A stretch of 64,000 bases of DNA from Sulfurovum sp. TSL1 (GCF_019972135.1 NZ_BPFI01000001.1:293106-357105); one strand, 5' to 3'; positions 1-9,394 are shown, numbered from the stretch's first letter. Made by a program: numbers and translations. The notes: generated from the sequence alone by a model not told the origin.

Positions 1-792
1 GGCTCTGGATTTAGAACAGGTTTCCTGGGCATGTTGCACATGGAAGTAGTGAAAGAGCGTTTAGAACGTGAATTTAATTTGGAACTCATTGCTACTGCAC
101 CTACTGTTGTTTATAAAGTAAAGCTAACAAATGGAGATGAAATAGAGATACAAAATCCAAGTGAGCTTCCTGAACCACAGAAGATAGATACGATCTATGA
201 ACCATATGTAAAAGCGACTATACTGACACCTCAAGAGTATGTTGGTAACCTTATCAAGCTACTTAACGATCGTCGTGGTATTCAGATCAAGATGGATTAC
301 CTTAATGAAACGCGTGTACTCATGGAATATGACATCCCTATGAATGAGATAGTGATGGATTTTTACGATAAACTGAAGTCTATGACGAAGGGATATGCGA
401 GTTTTGATTATGAACCTGTGGGCTTTAGAGAGGGTAACCTTGTAAAACTTGACATTAAAGTGGCTGGAGAGGTTGTAGATTCCTTGTCTATTATTGTTCC
501 TGAAGAGAAAGCTAGAACACGTGGACTTGCTTTTGTTGCGCAACTAAAAGAGCTTATCCCGAGACAACTTTTTGAAGTGGCTATTCAAGCGAGTATCGGA
601 AACAATGTCATCGCCCGTTCTAACGTGAAATCTATGGGTAAAAACGTGACGGCAAAATGTTACGGTGGAGATATCACACGTAAAAGAAAGCTTTTAGAGA
701 AGCAGAAAGCAGGGAAAAAACGTATGAAATCCATAGGTTCTGTGGAAGTACCGCAAGAGGCATTTATGGCTGTATTGAAGTTAGACACTTAA
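1..792 (+). CDS. lepA: Elongation factor 4 (LepA), C-terminal part
   Basis: The open frame runs in from the left edge, so only about the last 263 residues are present. LepA is a ribosome-associated GTPase that acts on stalled or mistranslocated ribosomes. The visible part starts at the conserved [14 protein letters not shown] segment (EF-G domain III/V-like region) and ends with the LepA-specific C-terminal domain, including [20 protein letters not shown] and a lysine/arginine-rich stretch ([20 protein letters not shown]). The GTPase domain lies outside the window. The stop overlaps the next ATG by one base, suggesting translational coupling. Confidence 0.95.
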   Translation, partial: GSGFRTGFLGMLHMEVVKERLEREFNLELIATAPTVVYKVKLTNGDEIEIQNPSELPEPQKIDTIYEPYVKATILTPQEYVGNLIKLLNDRRGIQIKMDYLNETRVLMEYDIPMNEIVMDFYDKLKSMTKGYASFDYEPVGFREGNLVKLDIKVAGEVVDSLSIIVPEEKARTRGLAFVAQLKELIPRQLFEVAIQASIGNNVIARSNVKSMGKNVTAKCYGGDITRKRKLLEKQKAGKKRMKSIGSVEVPQEAFMAVLKLDT

Positions 793-1148
793 TGACACTC
801 ATTCCTGTAGAAGAAGATAAAAAGACCATCTCAGAACGTTTTAGAAAAGCACACTCCTTTGCTTTTCTTGATGAGGGACAGATCTTTGTACAGGAAAACC
901 CTCATAAAACGTCAAAATCGCCAGAATTTTTTGAATATTTTAAAACATTGAACATAGATAGGATCTATATCAAAGAGTTGGGGTACAAAACGTTCCTGAA
1001 ACTTCTGGAACTGGATGTAGAGGTCTATCTGGTACAAGAGGCAGACAGATGGAACCGTATCAAGCCTGACACATTGCTTTTATTAACTATGGATAATGCA
1101 AAAGAATATTGTTCGTTAGGCCATCATAACAAAAGGGAAGGAAAGTAG
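792..1148 (+). CDS. Small NifX/NifB-like (dinitrogenase cofactor family) protein
   Basis: A 118-residue protein overlapping lepA by one base (TAATG) and the next gene by one base. The middle segment (NIDRIYIKELGYKTFLKLLE, then VEVYLV) has the alternating strand-helix pattern and conserved G of the NifX/NifB C-terminal fold, which binds iron-molybdenum cofactor precursors in nitrogen fixers and occurs as stand-alone proteins of unknown role in many others. There is no nif gene nearby, so a role in nitrogen fixation is not implied. Family assignment is from pattern recognition only. Confidence 0.6.
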   Translation: MTLIPVEEDKKTISERFRKAHSFAFLDEGQIFVQENPHKTSKSPEFFEYFKTLNIDRIYIKELGYKTFLKLLELDVEVYLVQEADRWNRIKPDTLLLLTMDNAKEYCSLGHHNKREGK

Positions 1149-1594
1149 TGGGCTGGTCATTACACTTACACCTTGTGGCAGCTATCGCATGGATCGGTGG
1201 TGCATTTTTTATGTTCATACTGGGTGTGAGTCTTAGAAAAAAAGAGGACCAGGATGCAGTATATCCGCGTATAGGTCCTATCTATGGGTATTTTGAAACA
1301 GCGGCACTCATCATCCTGCTTACCACAGGGTATCTCATGATATCAGGGAATGGTTTACTGGATATACTTTTTTCAAACCTCTCCAATGAAGTGATCGATG
1401 CATTGCGTATGAAACTCTATATTGTAGCCGTCATAGTAGTACTTACAGTGATACATATGACGATCGCCTTGAAAACCCTGCATACTGTAAAAACACCTTT
1501 ACAGCGTCTTTTCTCCAAAGGGTCATCTATGGGCATTTTTCTTTTAAACCTTATTGTCCTGCACTACGCCATGGTACTCAGAGACATACTTTAA
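1148..1594 (+). CDS. Four-helix integral membrane protein, CopD/DUF2269-like
   Basis: GTG start at 1148 overlapping the previous stop. The 148 residues form about four hydrophobic helices (HLHLVAAIAWIGGAFFMF; ETAALIILLTTGYLMI; LYIVAVIVVLTVIHMTI; SSMGIFLLNLIVLHYAM). An H-x(7)-GG pattern in helix 1 and later HM and HY positions resemble CopD-like or hypothetical heme-binding four-helix proteins. Its place behind lepA and the NifX-like gene gives no functional clue; the three appear co-transcribed. Confidence 0.7.
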   Translation: MGWSLHLHLVAAIAWIGGAFFMFILGVSLRKKEDQDAVYPRIGPIYGYFETAALIILLTTGYLMISGNGLLDILFSNLSNEVIDALRMKLYIVAVIVVLTVIHMTIALKTLHTVKTPLQRLFSKGSSMGIFLLNLIVLHYAMVLRDIL

Positions 1595-1703
1595 TCTCCA
1601 AATTCACTTTATATTTTCATTTATTTCATTGAACTGACATTTTTACACTACTAAATGTATCGTATATTTCATATACTCCTAAAATATCAATCAAGGAGTG
1701 ATC

Positions 1704-2492
1704 ATGAAAGTTGTATTGAGTATTGCCGGTTCTGACAGTAGTGGTGGTGCAGGTATTCAGGCCGACCTAAAGACCTTTGAAGCATTTGATGTTTTCGGTA
1801 CTACAGCCATTACAGCACTGACAGCACAGAACACTACAGGTGTGGAACAGATCGTCGGTATGGATGCAGCATTTGTCAAAAAACAAATTGAAATGGTTCT
1901 TAAAGATTTTGATGTTGCAGCCATAAAAATCGGTATGCTTTTCAATAAAAAGATCATAGATGCTGTGTGTGAGATGATCAAGGACCTTAGTATGCCTATC
2001 GTACTTGATCCGGTCTCTATATCGAAAGCAGGTTCCGCCTTGCTTGAGGATGATGCCTTAAGTGCAATGCAATCTCTTTTTGAGCATGTGACACTTATTA
2101 CACCCAATCATCATGAAGCCTATGAATTCTTTGGATATACAGATGGAGATCCTAAATCTCTTGAAATGATCCAAAGTCTCAACACGCCCGTACTTGTCAA
2201 ACATCATGTCGTTGAATTTTCTGAGGGTAGCTTCAGTGTGGATCAGCTTTATTTTCAGTGCCAAAAACGTCTGTTTCAATCACCGCTGATAGAAACCTCA
2301 AACTTGCATGGTACAGGATGCTCTTTTTCAAGTGCAATCACAGCAAATCTTGCATTGGGACATTCTCTTGAAGAATCTATCGCCATTGCAAAGAAGTTCA
2401 TTACTTATGGACTGAGAGAAGCCCCGGGCATTGGAAATGGTCCAGGGCCTATACATCATAAAAAAGGAGGAGAGTATGCCGCGATCGCTTAA
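1704..2492 (+). CDS. thiD: Hydroxymethylpyrimidine/phosphomethylpyrimidine kinase
   Basis: ThiD phosphorylates HMP to HMP-P and HMP-PP in thiamine biosynthesis. The N-terminus carries the ribokinase-type pattern SIAGSDSSGGAGIQADLKTF and the end carries the anion-hole motif LHGTGCSFSSAI. Length (262 aa) is normal. I chose ATG 1704 rather than GTG 1698 because AAGGAG lies at 1694-1699, overlapping that GTG, with ideal spacing to 1704. It overlaps thiE by 17 bases. No TPP riboswitch is visible in the 110-base upstream gap. Confidence 0.95.
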   Translation: MKVVLSIAGSDSSGGAGIQADLKTFEAFDVFGTTAITALTAQNTTGVEQIVGMDAAFVKKQIEMVLKDFDVAAIKIGMLFNKKIIDAVCEMIKDLSMPIVLDPVSISKAGSALLEDDALSAMQSLFEHVTLITPNHHEAYEFFGYTDGDPKSLEMIQSLNTPVLVKHHVVEFSEGSFSVDQLYFQCQKRLFQSPLIETSNLHGTGCSFSSAITANLALGHSLEESIAIAKKFITYGLREAPGIGNGPGPIHHKKGGEYAAIA

Positions 2493-3096
2493 TGGTCTGT
2501 ATGTGATCACAGATGAATATCTTACACCAGATGCAACTGTACATAGTTATGTTGAAGATGCCCTAAAGGCAGGTGCATCCATCATACAATACAGAAATAA
2601 AACAAAATCAGATGAAGAGGTAGAAGAGGTATGTCGAATACTTCAATCACTCTGCCGTAGCCATAGTGTACCTTTTATTATAGATGATCGTCCTCACTTG
2701 GCCGCTAAAATTCAAGCTGATGGCCTGCATATCGGTAAAGATGATATGCCCATTGAAGAAGCTAGGAAAATTTTCCCAAAAGGTATCATAGGGGTATCAT
2801 GTTACGGAAGTATCCGTAAAGCCAGAGAAGCACAGGAGGAGGGTGCAGACTATGTAGCATTCGGCTCATTTTTTGCTTCACCAACGAAACCTCACTCGGG
2901 TGTTATTTCTCTAAATGTACTGCATAAGGCAAAAGAAGCATTGGATATACCTATCTGTGCCATTGGAGGTATTTCCCAAACAAACATAGGGCAAATCGCA
3001 GCCACACAAACAGACATGATCTCTGTAGTAAGTGCAGCGTTTAAAGGTAATACAAAAGAAAATGTGTCAAATTTAATAAAAGGAATGAAACTATGA
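2476..3096 (+). CDS. thiE: Thiamine-phosphate synthase
   Basis: ThiE condenses HMP-PP with hydroxyethylthiazole phosphate to thiamine phosphate. The protein is a 206-residue TIM barrel with LNGLYVITDEY, AGASIIQYRNK, PFIIDDRPHLAAKIQADGLH, IGKDDMPIEEAR, GVSCYGS and PICAIGGIS, all typical of the family. The start at ATG 2476 is supported by GGAGGAG just upstream, inside the thiD coding end. The stop overlaps the next gene, so thiD, thiE and the THI5-like gene form one unit. Confidence 0.95.
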   Translation: MPRSLNGLYVITDEYLTPDATVHSYVEDALKAGASIIQYRNKTKSDEEVEEVCRILQSLCRSHSVPFIIDDRPHLAAKIQADGLHIGKDDMPIEEARKIFPKGIIGVSCYGSIRKAREAQEEGADYVAFGSFFASPTKPHSGVISLNVLHKAKEALDIPICAIGGISQTNIGQIAATQTDMISVVSAAFKGNTKENVSNLIKGMKL

Positions 3097-3971
3097 AACT
3101 TAAGCTTGCTTTTGAATGGTTCTTAAACCCAGATCATTTGCCGTTTTTGGTAGGTTTGCACAAAGGTTACTTTGAAAACTATGGTTTGGAGCTTGAACTC
3201 ATTGTACCTGATGAGCATTATGACGGGTTGGATGAGTTAATTGCAGGGAATATCCAATTTGCCACCAACGAGCCTTTACATCTTATAGAACAATTCAATG
3301 AAAACTTTCTTTCTTTAGGGACCTACTTTGAAACCAAAGGGGGTGTACTACTCAAAAAAGAAACGTATGAAAAAGTCAAAAACGGTGCAATCATCACCAT
3401 CACCACACCCGTATCAAATGATGTGACCAATACCATAGGGTATGAGATCATACGTCGTTACTTTGAAAAAGAGGGGATTGCTGTGTCCAAAGGGCAGGTA
3501 CATTTTGAGCCTAACGGCTTTGAGCATATCAAGTATATGAAAGAAGGTGCCGATGGCGGATGGCTCTACTTCTATAATTTTGAAGGCATAGAGGCACAAC
3601 ATGAAGGCATGGATCTACTTTATCTTGATGCAAAAACTTCAGGCTTTGCAAACTTCAGTGCACTGGATCTGTTTGTCAATAAAGAGTTTTATCATGATAA
3701 TGAAGAAGTATGTAAAGATTTTGATGCTGCAGTGAAAGAGTCCATCAGGTTTATGAACGAAAATCCGGAAGAGGCGATGGCTATCTATTACGATCACACA
3801 AAAGAAGCTAAATCTGCACTGATGGATGATATACTAAGAGCGACATTGGAATGTTTTGATGAAAATTACAGTTCAAACTATGCACAGTCTTTACCAATTT
3901 TAGAATTTTTTAGAGAGATAAGCATCACATCATTAGATGCTAAAAGATTTAAAACTGCATTTTTACAGTAA
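3093..3971 (+). CDS. NMT1/THI5-like protein without a signal peptide
   Basis: A 292-residue periplasmic-binding-protein fold of the NMT1/THI5 family. It starts directly with the mature-type sequence (LKLAFEWFLNPDHLPFLVGL, then HKGYFENYGLELELIV) and has no signal peptide or lipobox. It overlaps thiE by 4 bases. Family members are either substrate-binding subunits for thiamine pyrimidine precursors (ThiY-type) or THI5-type HMP-P synthases (yeast, Legionella). Lack of export and of ABC partners, plus fusion into a thiD-thiE operon, argue for a cytosolic role in HMP supply. The CCCFC motif of fungal THI5 is absent; only two cysteines are present. Function is inference. Confidence 0.85.
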   Translation: MKLKLAFEWFLNPDHLPFLVGLHKGYFENYGLELELIVPDEHYDGLDELIAGNIQFATNEPLHLIEQFNENFLSLGTYFETKGGVLLKKETYEKVKNGAIITITTPVSNDVTNTIGYEIIRRYFEKEGIAVSKGQVHFEPNGFEHIKYMKEGADGGWLYFYNFEGIEAQHEGMDLLYLDAKTSGFANFSALDLFVNKEFYHDNEEVCKDFDAAVKESIRFMNENPEEAMAIYYDHTKEAKSALMDDILRATLECFDENYSSNYAQSLPILEFFREISITSLDAKRFKTAFLQ

Positions 3972-3981
3972 AGGGTGACTT

Positions 3982-4932
3982 ATGAAAATAGCCGTATCAG
4001 GATGCTTACTAGGGGAAGAAATACGTTTTAACGGCGGACACAGCCATGATCGCTTTGTGACACAAAGTTTAGGAAAATATGCCCAGTTTGTTTCATTTTG
4101 TCCCGAAAATCTGGCATTCGGTACGCCCAGACCAACCATAAGACTTGTAGAAGATGAGAATGACAGCTGTTATGTACAAAGCAGTGATGGAGAGGTAGAT
4201 GTTACTGAGAAACTCTTAGAGACAAATAACATTGAACTTCAAAAGATACAAAATGAACCTATACGGGGTATCATATTCAAGGCCAAATCCCCTAGTTGCG
4301 GATTCGGAAGTGCTATGATCTATAGAACAAACGGCTACTCCAAAGAGAAAGGTGACGGTCTCTTTGTAAAGATGTGCAAAGAGCATTTTCCTTTACTGCC
4401 CATGGAAGAAGAAGCAAGACTGAATGACCCTTGGTTGCGTGAGAACTTCATCATGCAGCTTTTTGCCTATGATGATTTCGAAAATTTCAAGGCTTCAAAT
4501 CCTACGATGAAAGCGTTGGTATCTTTTCATCAGAGTTATAAGTTCATGCTCCAGGCAAAAAACGAAATGATGTATCGAGAACTAGGACAAATTGTAGGTA
4601 ATCATGAGGGATTACCATTTGATGAAATACTAAGACAGTATGAAATACTCTTCAAAACAGCAATTGCTCAAAAGAGCTCTATAGGCAAGAATAGAAATGT
4701 CCTGGAACATATGGCAGGTTTTGTGAAGGATAAAATAAATGAAGTAGAGAAAGAGATGCTTCATGAACAGATACAGGACTATGCAAATAAAATAGTACCG
4801 CTTATCGCACCCTTAAGTAGACTTCATATGTTTGCAAAAGCCTATAATGTTGAGTATCTTTTGAATCAAAAATTTTTAGATCCATACCCTAAAGAGCTGG
4901 CACTACGTTCAGATATAAAGAGTGGAAAATGA
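3982..4932 (+). CDS. RudS-like tRNA 4-thiouridine desulfidase (DUF523 + DUF1722)
   Basis: A 316-residue two-domain protein. Residues 1-150 match DUF523/TudS: SGCLLGEEIRFNGGH with C8, FCPENLAFGTPRP with C40, and SPSCGFG with C106. These are the three cysteines expected to hold a [4Fe-4S] cluster. Residues 180-300 are DUF1722 (YbgA-like; SFHQSYKFMLQAKN). Proteins of this architecture (RudS) remove sulfur from s4U in tRNA. A photolyase lies one gene downstream, as with ybgA-phrB in E. coli, which fits s4U being a near-UV target. Its stop overlaps the next start (ATGA). Confidence 0.85.
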   Translation: MKIAVSGCLLGEEIRFNGGHSHDRFVTQSLGKYAQFVSFCPENLAFGTPRPTIRLVEDENDSCYVQSSDGEVDVTEKLLETNNIELQKIQNEPIRGIIFKAKSPSCGFGSAMIYRTNGYSKEKGDGLFVKMCKEHFPLLPMEEEARLNDPWLRENFIMQLFAYDDFENFKASNPTMKALVSFHQSYKFMLQAKNEMMYRELGQIVGNHEGLPFDEILRQYEILFKTAIAQKSSIGKNRNVLEHMAGFVKDKINEVEKEMLHEQIQDYANKIVPLIAPLSRLHMFAKAYNVEYLLNQKFLDPYPKELALRSDIKSGK

Positions 4933-5798
4933 AAAAAACCACACTATGTTTATGCGTGTTTGGATCAACTCTCTTTGCCCAAGAGCAAAAGCTTTCAATA
5001 CTTGAGCAAATTACACAACCCAAGGTAAGTTTTCAAAGTGATTTTTTATCTGATGCGAAATTTGAGGGCTATGAGGGCAGTGTAAAAACCTACAAGCAGA
5101 TGCTTCAGGTCAATAATGAGATTGTGGGGCTTAGCTACAGTCGCTGGGATTTTGACTGGGAAAAGGAAAACGATCTTCCCTTTTACCGGGGCAAAACACC
5201 CATAGATTACATGCACCGTATCAAACTTTATGCGAACTGGCCTTTACATATCAATGATACATGGTTCATGCTTAACTCCGTCAATATGAATGCAACCTAT
5301 GAAAAAGAGATGAGCCATTCTTTGGGTGCAGGTATCACAAGTTTTTTTTCATATAAAGTTGATGATAAACATACGATTCAGCTTGGTGCTTTTGCAAATT
5401 ATCACTCGGTGAAAACACTTGTGTTACCAGTGCTGGGGTATTCTTATCGTGCGAGAGCAACAGATGGTTTAAAAATGGTCATCGGATTTCCAAGAGCCTA
5501 TATTGGCTATCAGATCACTCCGGAAGTTTTACTGAATGCAGGTATGATCTACTCTCAAGCAGTGATACGTCTTGCAGACGACAGTGGTATTGAGCCAGAG
5601 GGCTACAGCGAAGCAAAAGATTTTCAGGCAAACTTAGGATTTCGGTATGAAATCAATCAACACTTTGAACTAAGTACCGATCTACTCTATGCATTTAAGC
5701 GTGATTTTACGATTTACAACCGCAATGCTGATGAAGTAGATAGTTATAGCATTGAACCCTCTTTGGGTGGTATCATCAAATTAAAATATCTTTTTTAA
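4929..5798 (+). CDS. Predicted outer-membrane beta-barrel protein
   Basis: A 289-residue protein with a Sec signal peptide (MKKTTLCLCVFGSTLFAQEQ; cleavage near residue 17-18), many alternating aromatic/polar strands and a terminal phenylalanine (IIKLKYLF), a typical barrel-assembly signal. It overlaps the desulfidase gene by 4 bases and precedes the photolyase. I recognise no specific family. Its place between two UV-linked genes is unexplained. Confidence 0.75.
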   Translation: MKKTTLCLCVFGSTLFAQEQKLSILEQITQPKVSFQSDFLSDAKFEGYEGSVKTYKQMLQVNNEIVGLSYSRWDFDWEKENDLPFYRGKTPIDYMHRIKLYANWPLHINDTWFMLNSVNMNATYEKEMSHSLGAGITSFFSYKVDDKHTIQLGAFANYHSVKTLVLPVLGYSYRARATDGLKMVIGFPRAYIGYQITPEVLLNAGMIYSQAVIRLADDSGIEPEGYSEAKDFQANLGFRYEINQHFELSTDLLYAFKRDFTIYNRNADEVDSYSIEPSLGGIIKLKYLF

Positions 5799-5825
5799 AG
5801 CAGGTATGGTGAGAGTAGGTAATAG

Positions 5826-7184
5826 ATGAAAAGGATTCTCTGGTTCAGGCGTGATCTTAGAGTGGAAGACAACCCTATACTCTCTTTGAGTGGGGAAGTA
5901 CTGCCTATGTTTATCTTTGATAGTCAGATACTTAACTCACTTGTTCCAGATGATAAACGTGTCAGCTTTATTTTTGACGGGGTGGTCAAACTTAAACACT
6001 CACTACGATCCAAAGGGTTGGACCTTAAAATATACTGGGGTGATCCTGTTGAGATTTTTGCAGTATTAGAGTCACAAGGTTTTGATGAGGTGGTTGCCAG
6101 CGGAGATTATGATGCCTATGCCAAAGAAAGGGATATAAGAGTTTCTCATATTCTTCATTTTAGATACCTACATGATACCTATATCTTTAACCCTGCAGAG
6201 ATACTCAAAGATGATGGTACCCCTTATCTGGTCTTTACCCCTTTTTACAACAAGGCCAAAGCACTTTTTTCTAAAGAACATCTGCATGAGTATACCTTTG
6301 GAGAACATACCCTTTATTTGACATCATATGAGGGGATCACCAAAATGAATGATAATAAAGAGGAGATCCTGCCTTTAGATATGGGATCGATCGGGTTTAC
6401 AGAAAATCTTCCCAAGATCGATGAGGTAGAAACGAAACTAAAAGCCCTGAAAAAGAATCTTCCCATCTATACTCAGCAGAGGGATTTCCTTGACAAAGAG
6501 GCCACGTCTCATCTCAGTATCGATCTTCGTTTTGGTACGATCTCTATACGATCTCTTTTACGCTTTTTGGTGGAACAGAAAAAAGAAGGTGTGGATACGG
6601 AACCTTTCTTCAGACAGCTTATTTTTCGTGACTTTTATGCGTATCTGCTCTTTCACTTTCCCACCCTTGCCACACATAATTATAAATATAGATTTAACGG
6701 CATAGAGGACGAAGAGAAATACAGGGCATTTTGTGAAGCCAGAACAGGGGTACCCATAGTGGATGCAGGTATAAGAGAACTGCTACAGACCGGTTTGATG
6801 CATAACCGTGTACGGATGATCTGTGCTTCATTTTTTACGAAGGATCTGCTCTTGCCATGGCAGTGGGGTGAAAAGTTTTTTGCAAAGTATTTGTTGGATT
6901 ATGATGCGGCATCCAACATACTCTCTTGGCAATGGAGTGCAGGGACAGGGATCGACCCTCAGCCTTATTTTCGTATCTTCAATCCCTATCTGCAGAGTAA
7001 AAAATTTGATAAAGAGGCAGGCTATATCAAAAAGTGGATACCCGAACTCAGATCGATAGATGCAAAAAAGCTTCATGATGAGAACTATTTGTTAAACTAT
7101 ACCATTGAAGCGTATCCCAAACCCATAGTAGTACATAAAGAGGCTTCACAAAATGCTTTGGCATATTTTAAACAGAGACTTTAG
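5826..7184 (+). CDS. phr: Deoxyribodipyrimidine photolyase (class I type)
   Basis: A 452-residue flavoprotein that repairs pyrimidine dimers using light. The N-terminal Rossmann antenna domain begins ILWFRRDLRVEDNPIL. The helical FAD domain contains FRQLIFRDFYAYLLFHFP, ARTGVPIVDAGIRELLQTG, MHNRVRMICASFFTKDLLLP, WQWSAGTGIDPQPYFRIFNP. The sequence looks intact and full length. It is 27 bases after the barrel gene and is followed at once by pdxH, so the cluster is probably one transcript. Confidence 0.93.
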   Translation: MKRILWFRRDLRVEDNPILSLSGEVLPMFIFDSQILNSLVPDDKRVSFIFDGVVKLKHSLRSKGLDLKIYWGDPVEIFAVLESQGFDEVVASGDYDAYAKERDIRVSHILHFRYLHDTYIFNPAEILKDDGTPYLVFTPFYNKAKALFSKEHLHEYTFGEHTLYLTSYEGITKMNDNKEEILPLDMGSIGFTENLPKIDEVETKLKALKKNLPIYTQQRDFLDKEATSHLSIDLRFGTISIRSLLRFLVEQKKEGVDTEPFFRQLIFRDFYAYLLFHFPTLATHNYKYRFNGIEDEEKYRAFCEARTGVPIVDAGIRELLQTGLMHNRVRMICASFFTKDLLLPWQWGEKFFAKYLLDYDAASNILSWQWSAGTGIDPQPYFRIFNPYLQSKKFDKEAGYIKKWIPELRSIDAKKLHDENYLLNYTIEAYPKPIVVHKEASQNALAYFKQRL

Positions 7185-7193
7185 GAGATGATC

Positions 7194-7832
7194 ATGTTGG
7201 ATTTGCAAGAGATGCGTACAGAATATATACAGGCGACACTTGATGAAAGTTCGGTACCCATAGATCCTTTTACACTCTTTGAAATCTGGTTCGCACAAGC
7301 GGTCAAGACAGAGGTGAAAGATCCAAATAGTATGATATTGGCTACAAGTTCGAAAGATAATATTCCAAATATACGTACCGTACTTTTAAAGATATTTGAC
7401 GAAAAGGGCTTTGTTTTTTTTACGAACTATAATAGTGTCAAGGCCAAAGAGATAGAAGAAAATCCTCATGTGGCACTGGAATTCTTATGGTTGGACCTCG
7501 AACGACAGGTACGTGTGATAGGCACCTGTGAGAAGGTCAGTACATCAGAGTCCATGTCATACTTTATGAAGCGTTCACGCGGGAGTCAGATAGGTGCATG
7601 GGTGAGCGAACAAAGTTCAGTGATCTCTTCACGGAAGATGCTTCAAATGCAAATAGAAAAAATGAAACAGAAGTTTGCGAATGGTTCGATCCCTCTACCT
7701 GATTTTTGGGGAGGTTACAGGGTCATACCCTCACAGATAGAATTCTGGCAGGGCAGAGAGAACAGACTGCATGACCGTATTCTTTATACGAGAGACAATG
7801 GCGGATGGAGCATCCAAAGGCTTGCGCCCTAG
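7194..7832 (+). CDS. pdxH: Pyridoxamine 5'-phosphate oxidase
   Basis: A 212-residue FMN enzyme oxidising PNP/PMP to pyridoxal phosphate. It has DPFTLFEIWFAQAV, NIRTVLLKIFDEKGFVFFTN, LEFLWLDLERQVRVIGTCEK, the SRGSQIGAWVSEQSS segment and the C-terminal EFWQGRENRLHDRILY / WSIQRLAP ending that defines true PdxH. ATG 7194 is preferred over ATG 7188 because AGGAG at 7183-7187 abuts 7188 but is six bases from 7194. Confidence 0.94.
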   Translation: MLDLQEMRTEYIQATLDESSVPIDPFTLFEIWFAQAVKTEVKDPNSMILATSSKDNIPNIRTVLLKIFDEKGFVFFTNYNSVKAKEIEENPHVALEFLWLDLERQVRVIGTCEKVSTSESMSYFMKRSRGSQIGAWVSEQSSVISSRKMLQMQIEKMKQKFANGSIPLPDFWGGYRVIPSQIEFWQGRENRLHDRILYTRDNGGWSIQRLAP

Positions 7833-7970
7833 GGCACTGTTTTTTTATAGGTTGGTATCTGGTAAAAATAAGAAAGAAAAAGATCTTTAATTTCTTAAAA
7901 AAATTGTTGAAATTTTGATGCAAATCCGAAAAAAAGGAGTAAAATTCAAGAAAATACTTCGGAGAAAAAT

Positions 7971-8954
7971 GTGTCAACCTTGACCGTGAGCAACTATACC
8001 CTGAAACACTTCGACCTAAGAGCAAAAGAACACATGGATAGATACCTAAAAGTGGTCAATGCAGATATCAGTGACTATACCTTTGCAGGCAATTACATCT
8101 GGCTCTCTACTGCTACCGGATTTTATGCCATTGTGAATGATACCTTTTGTCTTTTTATACTGAATTCCGGCGAACTTTCCATGCTTCTTCCTCCCTTGGG
8201 AAAACAGGAAAATACCTATGAAGCGATGCTGCAATGTTTTGAGATCATGAATGCACATAACAGTAACAGACAGTATTCAAAAATAGAATATATCCATGAA
8301 AATATGCTTGAAGGCTTTGTGGATTACCTTGAAGAGGGAACCGTGATCTTTGATATGCTCAAAGACTTTATCATCGAAAAGAAGTTGGTGGACTATATCT
8401 ATAAAGTGGATAACCTTATTGAACTCAAAGGTGACCAGTATAAATCAAAAAGAAACGAGATCAACAAGTTTCAGAAGGTTTACACCAATCACAGGGTTGA
8501 GATCATAGATATCGATAAACACCGGGACGGGATCACACATCTTTTTAACAAATGGGTCAAAGACAGGACAACTTATATGCCAAAAGAAGAAGTGGAAAGC
8601 TTTTTAGACGGTATTTATTTTGAGAGATTTGCTATCAAACGTCTGTTGAATGATTATCAAAACCTTGATGTGGTAGGAATGGTACTTTATATCGATGATG
8701 AGATCAAGGGATTTACGGTAGGAGAGAGGATCAATGAACAAACCTCCAGTGTGATCATCGAAAAGACCGATTTTGAGGTGTTGGGATGTGCCCAGTTCAT
8801 TTTTAGGGAGTTTACCAAATACCTTAAAGAGATCTATCATAGCGAGTATATCAACGTGGGCGATGATATGGGATTTGAAAATTTGAAAAAAGTTAAAATG
8901 TCCTATCGTCCGGATAAGCTCATTCCTAAATATACGATCTACCAAAAACAATGA
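7971..8954 (+). CDS. DUF2156 / LPG-synthase C-terminal-like protein
   Basis: A 327-residue soluble protein with the doubled GNAT-like fold of DUF2156, related to the catalytic domain of MprF lysyl-phosphatidylglycerol synthase but without the membrane flippase. Recognisable parts are the KRNEINKFQKVY segment, the FNKWVKDR region and the ending YINVGDDMGFENLKKVKMSY with YRPDKLIPKY. Start is GTG 7971, preceded by GGAG at 7961. Its stop overlaps a GNAT gene by 4 bases. Substrate unknown; aminoacyl transfer or peptide modification is only a family-level guess. Confidence 0.8.
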   Translation: MSTLTVSNYTLKHFDLRAKEHMDRYLKVVNADISDYTFAGNYIWLSTATGFYAIVNDTFCLFILNSGELSMLLPPLGKQENTYEAMLQCFEIMNAHNSNRQYSKIEYIHENMLEGFVDYLEEGTVIFDMLKDFIIEKKLVDYIYKVDNLIELKGDQYKSKRNEINKFQKVYTNHRVEIIDIDKHRDGITHLFNKWVKDRTTYMPKEEVESFLDGIYFERFAIKRLLNDYQNLDVVGMVLYIDDEIKGFTVGERINEQTSSVIIEKTDFEVLGCAQFIFREFTKYLKEIYHSEYINVGDDMGFENLKKVKMSYRPDKLIPKYTIYQKQ

Positions 8955-9394
8955 TCACGCACGCTACCCAAGACCATCTGAAGGCATTGGTTGCATTGGA
9001 AAACAGCCTTTTTTCCAATGATGATTTTCCTTTGAGCAGGGGTTCGTTTTCCTATCATATCAAAAAGAATGATCTATTCGTATTTATCCACGAGGGAGAA
9101 GTAGCAGGATATATTCTTTGGCTTAAAAGAAAAAGGTACTATCGTCTTTATTCTTTGGGTGTATCTGTAGAGTGTAGGGGGAGAGGTATGGCTCAAGAGT
9201 TACTTTCGTATTCATTTACACTTTTAAAAGCGCAGAGCTATACGCTTGAGGTCAAAACAACGAACCTAAGTGCCATATCACTTTACGAGAAGTTCGGTTT
9301 TGCAAAGCAAAAAATTCTAAAGGGGTATTATCCGAATAACCGTGACGGATATCTCATGAGAAGGCAGGACAACGATGAAACTCAAAAATTATAA
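8951..9394 (+). CDS. GNAT-family N-acetyltransferase (RimI-like)
   Basis: A 147-residue GNAT protein. The acetyl-CoA loop is at GVSVECRGRGMAQELLSY (R-G-x-G-x-A), followed by LEVKTTNLSAISLYEKFGF, the usual N-x-x-A-x-x-x-Y-x-x-x-G-F signature. The end YPNNRDGYLMRR is RimI-like. It overlaps the upstream DUF2156 gene by 4 bases and the downstream membrane gene by 20, so the three are tightly coupled. Protein N-terminal acetylation is a possibility, not shown. Confidence 0.88.
   Translation: MITHATQDHLKALVALENSLFSNDDFPLSRGSFSYHIKKNDLFVFIHEGEVAGYILWLKRKRYYRLYSLGVSVECRGRGMAQELLSYSFTLLKAQSYTLEVKTTNLSAISLYEKFGFAKQKILKGYYPNNRDGYLMRRQDNDETQKL

Noticed and set aside
1595-1703. Possible TPP riboswitch before thiD
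   Set aside because: No CTGAGA/ACCTGATC-type core is present; only an AT-rich promoter-like stretch.
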